A DNA stretch of 10,423 bases from positions 1 to 10,423 of the forward strand of contig CALZMV010000036.1 in NCBI GenBank assembly GCA_945788655.1. Reading direction: 5' to 3'. Both the position numbers and the translations under genes were made by a program. Below the pieces are notes generated by a model. That model ran no database searches. It was not told the origin of the DNA and saw only the letters and a program-made list of their open reading frames with translations. The stretch comes from an uncultured Clostridia bacterium (GTDB lineage: Bacteria; Bacillota; Clostridia; Peptostreptococcales; Anaerovoracaceae). The number at the start of each line of letters is the position of its first letter. Position 1 is the first letter of the stretch. Below, piece by piece: positions 1 through 4,217 of this stretch.

Positions 1-596
1 CTTAAATATCCTCTGTCGAACTGCATACCTTCAACAACATCTAATGTAGTTCCAAGGCTCTTTGATTCTTCAACAGTGATAACTCCGTCTTTACCTACCT
101 TTTCCATTGCTTCTGCAATAAGTTCGCCGATAGTATCGTCAGCTGCGGAAACGGCTGCAACCTGAGCTATTGATTCTTTTGTTTCAACAGGCTTTGCAAT
201 CTTGCCGATTTCAGCTACAGCAACATCTACCGCACCCTGGATACCCTTTTTAAGTTCCATTGGGTTAGCGCCTGCTGCAACATTTTTGAAACCTTCTCTG
301 ATGATAATCTGCGCTAATAAAGTAGCTGTAGTTGTACCGTCACCTGCAACATCGTTAGTCTTTGATGCAACTTCCTTAACTACCTGCGCACCCATGTTTT
401 CAACTGAATCTTCAAGTTCTATTTCTCTTGCAATGGAAACACCGTCGTTAGTGATAAGTGGTGAACCGAAGGATTTGTTAATAAGAACGTTACGTCCCTT
501 AGGTCCTAATGTGATTTTTACTGTATTTGCAAGCTGGTCTACACCTGCCAGAAGTTTACGTCTTGCGTCTTCGCCATAAAAAATTTCTTTTGCCAT
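1..596 (-). CDS. groEL: Chaperonin GroEL (Hsp60), 5' part, runs off the window
   Basis: The ATG at 594-596 opens a frame that stays open to base 1, giving the first 198 codons of a protein normally about 540 residues long. GroEL forms the cytoplasmic double-ring ATP-driven folding chamber that works with GroES. Diagnostic equatorial-domain motifs are present: MAKEIFYGEDAR at the N terminus, LGPKGRN at residues 30-36, DGVSIA from Asp51 and the nucleotide-binding GDGTTT at 85-90, where Asp86 is the counterpart of the catalytic E. coli Asp87. The visible part covers the N-terminal equatorial segment, the intermediate segment and the start of the apical domain. A Shine-Dalgarno AAGGGG lies 9 nt upstream, and only 17 nt separate it from the groES stop, so the two are co-transcribed from the CIRCE-controlled promoter. 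The 3' end lies outside the window; no frameshift is seen. Confidence 0.98.
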   Translation of the reverse strand, partial: MAKEIFYGEDARRKLLAGVDQLANTVKITLGPKGRNVLINKSFGSPLITNDGVSIAREIELEDSVENMGAQVVKEVASKTNDVAGDGTTTATLLAQIIIREGFKNVAAGANPMELKKGIQGAVDVAVAEIGKIAKPVETKESIAQVAAVSAADDTIGELIAEAMEKVGKDGVITVEESKSLGTTLDVVEGMQFDRGYL

Positions 597-613
597 TTCT
601 AATTACCCCTTTC

Positions 614-889
614 TTATTCAATAACTGCCAGAATTTCGCTCTGGTGCATAATTGTATATTCTTCGCCCTGGTACTTTACTTCAGCACCGCCGTACTTTGA
701 GAAGATAACCTTATCCCCTACTTTCAGTTCCATCTCAACGTCTTTTGTTCCAGGACCAACAGCAACTACTTCAGCAACCTGTGGCTGTTCCTTAGCTGCG
801 CTTGTTAAGATTAGGCCCCCCTGTGTGGTTTCCTGTGCTTCTACTTTTTTGATGACAACTCTGTCACCTAAAGGCTTGATTCCTACCAT
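614..889 (-). CDS. groES: Co-chaperonin GroES (Hsp10)
   Basis: A 91-residue protein of typical GroES length (about 94-97). GroES is the heptameric cap that closes the GroEL chamber. The N terminus MVGIKPLGDRVVIKK is the usual opening beta-strand, the Gly/Thr-rich mobile loop that docks on GroEL spans about residues 17-34 (QETTQGGLIL is its core), and the C-terminal half carries the standard VGDKVIFSKYGG and EILAVIE segments. The ATG at 887-889 is preceded by GGAGG 9 nt upstream. It is the first gene of the groES-groEL operon; the perfect CIRCE element and sigma-A promoter lie in the 169-base region between it and the ogg gene, so HrcA repression and induction by heat or misfolded protein are expected. 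Confidence 0.98.
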   Translation of the reverse strand: MVGIKPLGDRVVIKKVEAQETTQGGLILTSAAKEQPQVAEVVAVGPGTKDVEMELKVGDKVIFSKYGGAEVKYQGEEYTIMHQSEILAVIE

Positions 890-931
890 TTCTATAAACC
901 TCCAAACTCTATGTTATTATTGTCTTTCATG

Positions 932-958
932 TTAGCACTCGTTTACTTTGAGTGCTAA
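932..958 (-). promoter_or_regulatory. CIRCE operator (HrcA binding site)
   Basis: A perfect inverted repeat, TTAGCACTC (932-940), 9-base spacer, GAGTGCTAA (950-958), identical in both arms to the CIRCE consensus bound by the HrcA repressor. It begins 8 bases downstream of the groES promoter -10 box, so it covers the expected transcription start and the 5' end of the mRNA. hrcA itself is not in the window. Confidence 0.98.
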
Positions 959-966
959 CATATCTT

Positions 967-994
967 ATTATATTCCTCTGAATTCTAATGTCAA
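967..994 (-). promoter_or_regulatory. Sigma-A promoter of groES-groEL
   Basis: Read on the minus strand, TTGACA (989-994) and TATAAT (967-972) are both perfect consensus hexamers with a 16-bp spacer. The promoter points at groES and feeds directly into the CIRCE operator, the standard HrcA/CIRCE arrangement. Confidence 0.93.
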
Positions 995-1058
995 CCCTAG
1001 TTTTTACTATTTCACCAAAATATCACAATTATTTATCCAAGGCTTACACCTTATTATT

Positions 1059-1904
1059 TTATAGGCTTCTTATATAGTAAAATAGATATTGCTGAGCTAT
1101 ACCTCCATGTTCTCCGAAATGTTCTTTTGCATAGTCCTGCATAGATTTAACATCTTTTTCTTCTATTCCGTACAGCTGATTCATTACTCGCTTCATCCAC
1201 ACATCGATTGGGAATGCATCCATTCTCCCAAGGCCAAACAGTGAAATGCAGGACGCAACCTTAGGACCTATACCGGTAAAACGCTGCAACTCTGCAATAG
1301 GGTCCTCTGCCTTAAGAAGCTGCTCTTTAACAGCCTCCGGACCTCCTTCCTTAAGCATCTGCTTTGCTGTCTCAATAAGGTATGCTGCCCTATAACCCAG
1401 CTTTGCTCCCGATAAGTCCTCTACCGTAAGCTCTGCCATAACCTCGGGAGCAGGTATGCTGTAATACTCTCTGCCGAAATGCTCTCCTAAAGGATGCCCA
1501 AAGTTTTTGCATATGGATTCTATGCAGCCCTTTATCCTGGGAATATTATTGTTTTGCGATATAATAAAAGAAACCACCGCTTCCCAGAAGTCCTGTCTGA
1601 GTATCCTTATGCCGTATCCGTAGTCAGAAGCCTTGCCGATGACATTATCATGACTTGAAAGCCATTGTTTTATGCTGCCGTAATCGGTGTTCATATCAAG
1701 ATAATCGCACCAAAGCGTATCATATTCATCTTGGCTGCAGTTTTCAATAACCGCATCGCTGCCTTCCATATAGATTTTTGCAACCTTGCCTCTGGCAGGT
1801 CCTATGTAGCTTCCGTCCTCTTGTTTCTCCCAGCGGAAGCACTGACCACAGTCAAAAATGTGGTCCGGATTAAAATCCTTTACATCTTCTATAATATATT
1901 TCAT
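1059..1904 (-). CDS. ogg: 8-oxoguanine DNA glycosylase, OGG family (HhH-GPD)
   Basis: A 281-residue base-excision repair enzyme expected to remove 8-oxoguanine and cut the abasic site by a Schiff-base lyase mechanism. The N-terminal OGG domain carries GQCFRW (20-25); SQNNNI at 116-121 matches the SxNNNI of eukaryotic OGG1; the helix-hairpin-helix with Gly/Pro loop and catalytic Asp covers about 206-240, with GIGPKVA giving catalytic Lys215 and FPIDVW giving Asp234. No cysteine cluster follows the HhH, so unlike Nth and MutY it has no [4Fe-4S] centre. Length and motifs resemble the OGG described from Clostridium acetobutylicum. The ATG at 1902-1904 lies 3 nt after the stop of the P-loop/Asp23 gene, with a purine-rich GAGG 13 nt upstream inside that gene, so it is probably translated from the same mRNA. 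The family is clear; exact substrate preference is inferred. Confidence 0.9.
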   Translation of the reverse strand: MKYIIEDVKDFNPDHIFDCGQCFRWEKQEDGSYIGPARGKVAKIYMEGSDAVIENCSQDEYDTLWCDYLDMNTDYGSIKQWLSSHDNVIGKASDYGYGIRILRQDFWEAVVSFIISQNNNIPRIKGCIESICKNFGHPLGEHFGREYYSIPAPEVMAELTVEDLSGAKLGYRAAYLIETAKQMLKEGGPEAVKEQLLKAEDPIAELQRFTGIGPKVASCISLFGLGRMDAFPIDVWMKRVMNQLYGIEEKDVKSMQDYAKEHFGEHGGIAQQYLFYYIRSL

Positions 1905-1907
1905 TAT

Positions 1908-2720
1908 CTAACTTATTCCTCTTACTTCAACCATAATTTCAGTCACATTAAAAGCTGTCATCTTTTCTATGATTTTCTCTGTTTCGCTCTGGAAATCAAT
2001 TGCAGACTCCCATATAGGGTAACCTCTCTTTATTTTGACTGCCAGCTTCAGTTTATATGCATCTGCCTTTGGAATCTGGGCTATGTGAATGACCTTGCTT
2101 ATGGCAGGAGTCTTTGCTGCAAGGCAGTAAACGATATCTTCGATTACCTTTTCTGCAACGAAGTACTCGCCCATATAGCTAAAGGTTGGCCTTACAACGG
2201 TTCTCTCGGCTGCTGCCCCCTGTTCCTTTCCTCTGAATATCTTAAGCTGATCCATAAAATATCCCGCAAAGGAGCGCTTTAGCTGCATGGATGGCGCAGG
2301 AATAACATGCTTGCCCAGTATCTCTCTCTGGACATAGGCAGTCTGTCTCTCTTCTTCTGTTGTAATATCCTCTATTCGGATTCGCCTTAAGCTGTCGGCT
2401 TCAAGCTGCGGCAACCCCAGTCTGGCGATTATCTTGTCAACCATCCCATTACTTGTCCCAAGGATAAGTATGCTTTTGGGGTTTTCCTTTTTGATGGCCT
2501 CCACCACCTGATCTCTTATCTTATCATTTTGAAAAAGAGCTGTCTTAACAGCTCCTATTTTTGTTGCCTCACGCTTTGCTGAGGTTCCTGCTATGACGCG
2601 GTTTTTGTAAATAAAAAGTCCATCGTCTATTATCGCTTCTACACCTAATTTTTTGCAAAGGTTCATGGCATGAAAGCTCTTGCCTGTACCGCTCTTTCCA
2701 ACCAATGTATAAATGTCCAT
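1908..2720 (-). CDS. P-loop NTPase fused to an Asp23/Gls24-like domain, function unknown
   Basis: A 270-residue protein whose function I do not know. A Walker A motif GKSGTGKS occupies residues 8-15, directly after the first beta-strand; a hydrophobic strand SILILGTSNG (83-92) may be the Walker B-like or following strand, but no classic DE Walker B is obvious. The C-terminal part, about 177-270, resembles the Asp23/Gls24 (DUF322) alkaline-shock family: GEYFVAEKVIEDIV, then IDFQSETEKIIEKMTAFNV and an EIMVEVRGI ending. No signal peptide or membrane segment is seen, so it is probably cytoplasmic. Start choice: a TTG at 2730-2732 would add four residues, but it overlaps GGAG (2727-2730), which is an ideal ribosome binding site 6 nt before the ATG at 2718-2720. 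The gene is followed 3 nt later by ogg and is divergent from the ferredoxin. Domain assignment is by eye and should be confirmed by profile search. Confidence 0.8.
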   Translation of the reverse strand: MDIYTLVGKSGTGKSFHAMNLCKKLGVEAIIDDGLFIYKNRVIAGTSAKREATKIGAVKTALFQNDKIRDQVVEAIKKENPKSILILGTSNGMVDKIIARLGLPQLEADSLRRIRIEDITTEEERQTAYVQREILGKHVIPAPSMQLKRSFAGYFMDQLKIFRGKEQGAAAERTVVRPTFSYMGEYFVAEKVIEDIVYCLAAKTPAISKVIHIAQIPKADAYKLKLAVKIKRGYPIWESAIDFQSETEKIIEKMTAFNVTEIMVEVRGIS

Positions 2721-2726
2721 AGATTT

Positions 2727-2730
2727 CTCC
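2727..2730 (-). promoter_or_regulatory. Ribosome binding site that decides the start of the P-loop/Asp23 gene
   Basis: GGAG on the minus strand, 6 nt before the ATG at 2718-2720. The upstream TTG alternative start (2730-2732) overlaps this site, so it cannot use it and has no comparable site of its own. Confidence 0.75.
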
Positions 2731-2764
2731 AAGTCTTTATGAGAATTTTACTATTCTTTTCTAC

Positions 2765-2793
2765 TTTACTATTATATCGCATTCTGTTATAAT
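2765..2793 (+). promoter_or_regulatory. Promoter of the ferredoxin gene
   Basis: TTTACT (2765-2770) and a perfect TATAAT (2788-2793) with a 17-bp spacer; TG at 2785-2786 adds an extended -10 (TGnTATAAT). It lies 41 bp upstream of the ferredoxin ATG and is followed by a strong ribosome binding site, in keeping with a highly expressed electron carrier. Confidence 0.8.
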
Positions 2794-2800
2794 TGTACAA
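2771..2800 (-). promoter_or_regulatory. Putative promoter of the P-loop/Asp23-ogg pair
   Basis: On the minus strand a perfect TATAAT (2771-2776) is preceded, after an 18-bp spacer, by TTGTAC (2795-2800), a weak -35 match. It is interlocked with the ferredoxin promoter on the other strand: this -10 box sits inside the spacer of that promoter. The -10 is convincing, the -35 is not. Confidence 0.55.
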
Positions 2801-2834
2801 AAGATATTCTTTTAATTTTTAGGAGGATTTTATT

Positions 2835-3005
2835 ATGGCTTACAAAATTACAGATGCTTGTATCGCTTGTGGCGCTTGCGCAGCTGAATGTCCAGTTGAA
2901 GCAATCAAGGAAGGCGAAAACGTATATGTAATCGACGCTGATGCTTGTATCGATTGTGGTTCATGTGCAGATGCATGCCCAGTTGACGCACCAGTTGAAG
3001 GTTAA
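2835..3005 (+). CDS. Clostridial-type 2[4Fe-4S] ferredoxin
   Basis: A 56-residue ferredoxin, the only plus-strand gene here. Translation of 2835-3005 gives MAYKITDACIACGACAAECP at the start and two CxxCxxCxxxCP motifs: Cys9, 12, 15, 19 and Cys38, 41, 44, 48. In this family the first three cysteines of one motif and the last of the other bind each of two [4Fe-4S] clusters. It is a soluble low-potential one-electron carrier, typically reduced by pyruvate:ferredoxin oxidoreductase and used by hydrogenase or electron-bifurcating enzymes in anaerobes; the actual partners are not in this window. Length is typical for the family (about 55). AGGAGG at 2821-2826 lies 8 nt before the ATG. The gene is monocistronic, between its own promoter and a terminator. 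Many Ala, Asp and Glu residues and few basic ones make it strongly acidic, as expected. Confidence 0.96.
   Translation: MAYKITDACIACGACAAECPVEAIKEGENVYVIDADACIDCGSCADACPVDAPVEG
2853..2990 (+). repeat. Internal duplication of the ferredoxin cluster-binding half
   Basis: The 51-base units at 2853-2903 and 2940-2990 align without gaps at 42 of 51 positions, an 87-base offset. They encode the two Cys motifs of the ferredoxin. The duplication is the well-known ancestral one of this family; the similarity at DNA level is still very visible here. Confidence 0.85.
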
Positions 3006-3036
3006 TACATAGTATACCGTCAAACAAGATGTAAAG

Positions 3037-3062
3037 AGCAGCGTTTAATTACGCTGTTTTTT
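3037..3062 (+). terminator. Rho-independent terminator of the ferredoxin gene
   Basis: CAGCGT (3039-3044), loop TTAATT, ACGCTG (3051-3056), then six T and, after one A, four more T. The stem can extend by G-U and A-U pairs at its base. It lies 33 bases after the ferredoxin stop codon. Confidence 0.88.
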
Positions 3063-3067
3063 ATTTT

Positions 3068-3100
3068 AAAAAAAAGGTATATGACAAAAGGCCATATACC
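3068..3100 (-). terminator. Rho-independent terminator of rex
   Basis: On the minus strand GGTATATG (3093-3100 read in reverse) pairs with CATATACC (3076-3083) in an 8-bp stem with a 9-base loop, followed by eight T (3068-3075). It lies 26 bases beyond the rex stop codon and faces the ferredoxin terminator, so the two transcripts converge here. Confidence 0.88.
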
Positions 3101-3126
3101 TAAAACCATAATAACTTTTTCAGTTT

Positions 3127-3771
3127 CTAAGCTTCTTCGTCAAGCTCATGCATGTAATATGCGAGGGCATGAAGGCTGTCGCTCATATGCACGTTCTCAA
3201 CAGCGATATCTTCCGGCAGTTCCAGGTCAACTGCAGTCAAGTTCCAGATTCCCTTGATTCCCGCATCTACAACGGTATCTGCCACAATCTGTGCTTTTTC
3301 TGATGGAACGGTGATTACAGCAATCTCAACACCTTCGTTTCTTACGAAGTTGTACAATGAGCCACATGTCATGATCTGCGCATCCTTAAACTGCACATCC
3401 TGAATAATCTGCTTAACATCGAAAATACCTACGATGTGAAATTGCGGTTCGTTTCTTGAAATATAGCTGGCTATAGCCTGACCTAATCTGCCGTATCCTA
3501 CGATAACCATCTTATATTCTCTGTCTAAGCCCAGAATTCCTCCGATTTCATCGTGAAGGTTATTAACGCTGTAGCCATATCCCTGCTGTCCAAAGCCTCC
3601 AAAATTATTAAGATCCTGTCTAATCTGAGATGCAGTATACCCTATCAGTTTACTTAAATCCTTGGAGGAAATCTTTTCGATTCCTTTTTTCTGAAGTTCT
3701 CTCAGATATCTTCTATACCTTGGCAATCTTTTAATAACTGCTTTTGAAATCTGTTTGTCCTTCGTTAACAT
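3127..3771 (-). CDS. rex: Redox-sensing transcriptional repressor Rex
   Basis: A 214-residue cytoplasmic repressor of normal Rex length. Rex dimers bind DNA when NADH is low and let go when NADH rises, controlling fermentation and electron-flow genes. The N-terminal winged helix opens with SKAVIKRLPRYRRYL and has its helix-turn-helix at about residues 35-58 (SSKDLSKLIGYTASQIRQDL). The Rossmann domain begins near residue 87 with the dinucleotide-binding GYGRLG at 92-97 and continues through GIFDVK. The C-terminal domain-swapping helix (about 198-211, DSLHALAYYMHELD) is present. The ATG at 3769-3771 fits the family start, although the Shine-Dalgarno is only a degenerate purine run. It lies downstream of acpP across 91 bases that hold a hairpin; no good promoter is visible, so it may depend on read-through. 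I see no full Rex operator in the window. Confidence 0.96.
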   Translation of the reverse strand: MLTKDKQISKAVIKRLPRYRRYLRELQKKGIEKISSKDLSKLIGYTASQIRQDLNNFGGFGQQGYGYSVNNLHDEIGGILGLDREYKMVIVGYGRLGQAIASYISRNEPQFHIVGIFDVKQIIQDVQFKDAQIMTCGSLYNFVRNEGVEIAVITVPSEKAQIVADTVVDAGIKGIWNLTAVDLELPEDIAVENVHMSDSLHALAYYMHELDEEA

Positions 3772-3810
3772 TTTTTCTCTCTTTCTTCTAATACCACTTA
3801 AGATAATTGA

Positions 3811-3834
3811 AAACCCGCGGGAATAATTCGCGGG
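3811..3834 (-). terminator. Possible weak terminator or attenuator between acpP and rex
   Basis: On the minus strand CCCGCG (3829-3834) pairs with CGCGGG (3814-3819) across an 8-base loop, followed by only TTTTC. The stem is very GC-rich compared with its surroundings, but the T run is short, so termination is probably partial. Confidence 0.6.
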
Positions 3835-3862
3835 CTCAAATGCATTTTGAATAGGTTAAGTA

Positions 3863-4090
3863 TTATTTAACTTCCTCAACATACTTAACTAAATCTCTAA
3901 CAGTCTGGAACTTCTCAGCTTCTTCATCCGGAATTTCAATTCCATATTCGTCTTCGATTGCCATAATAATTTCAACTGCATCTAAAGAGTCAGCTGAAAG
4001 GTCCTTCATCAGGTTTGTATCCATTGTAACTTCGGATTCCTCAACCTGTAACTGTTCTATAATGATGTCCTTAATTGTATCAAAAATCAT
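3863..4090 (-). CDS. acpP: Acyl carrier protein
   Basis: A 75-residue acidic protein of typical ACP length. ACP carries growing acyl chains on a 4'-phosphopantetheine arm in type II fatty acid synthesis in the cytoplasm. The attachment motif DSLD is at 34-37, with Ser35 the modified residue; the helix I region IKDIIIEQLQVEESEVT and the helix II-III segment VEIIMAIEDEYGIEIPDEEAEKF are textbook. The ATG at 4088-4090 is preceded by GGAGG 7 nt upstream. The other fab genes are not in the window, unlike the common fabD-fabG-acpP-fabF order, so this is a stand-alone copy with its own promoter. It may be the housekeeping ACP or a second copy; the sequence here cannot tell. Confidence 0.96.
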   Translation of the reverse strand: MIFDTIKDIIIEQLQVEESEVTMDTNLMKDLSADSLDAVEIIMAIEDEYGIEIPDEEAEKFQTVRDLVKYVEEVK

Positions 4091-4110
4091 TTTAAAGCCT
4101 CCATTCTTTT

Positions 4111-4124
4111 GTCTTCGTTAAGAC
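4111..4124 (-). other. Inverted repeat at the expected 5' end of the acpP mRNA
   Basis: GTCTT (4111-4115), CGTT, AAGAC (4120-4124): a 5-bp perfect inverted repeat that begins 7 bases downstream of the acpP -10 box. It could be an operator half-site pair or a 5'-terminal stem-loop in the transcript. It does not match the FapR operator pattern as I know it. Confidence 0.4.
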
Positions 4125-4131
4125 TATTGAT

Positions 4132-4160
4132 AGTATAAATACTTTTACATATCATTGCAA
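4132..4160 (-). promoter_or_regulatory. Promoter of acpP
   Basis: On the minus strand TTGCAA (4155-4160), a 17-bp spacer and TATACT (4132-4137), 41 bases upstream of the acpP ATG. The 127-base gap between the ABC-F gene and acpP contains this promoter but no clear terminator, so some transcription from the upstream operon may continue into acpP. Confidence 0.75.
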
Positions 4161-4217
4161 GGTTTTTTTGTATTTTCTTTTTAAAAGTTTCTTCAAAAAA
4201 TTGTCTTCAAAACCATT

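Noticed and set aside
202..579. 125-codon plus-strand frame opposite groEL
   Set aside because: It is a shadow of the groEL coding strand; the minus frame carries unmistakable GroEL motifs and the plus frame has no plausible ribosome binding site or family features.
1032..1058. AAGG/CCTT hairpin after ogg as a terminator
   Set aside because: The stem is only 4 bp and is not followed by a T run on the minus strand.
1665..2282. 205-codon plus-strand frame across ogg and the P-loop/Asp23 gene
   Set aside because: It spans two clear minus-strand genes, its product is rich in Cys, Phe and Tyr without any recognisable motif, and no Shine-Dalgarno precedes it.
3761..3771. Possible Rex operator at the rex start codon (GTTAAC core)
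   Set aside because: Only one half of the Rex-type TTGTTAA-N4-TTAACAA pattern is approximated, and its place within the start codon region makes chance likely.
3772..3810. Promoter for rex (TGGTATTAG as an extended -10)
   Set aside because: The -10 matches only 4 of 6 positions and no acceptable -35 is found at 16-18 bp.
4140..4217. Terminator after the ABC-F gene
   Set aside because: The region has T-rich runs and a direct repeat (CTTCAAAA twice) but no inverted repeat able to form a convincing stem.
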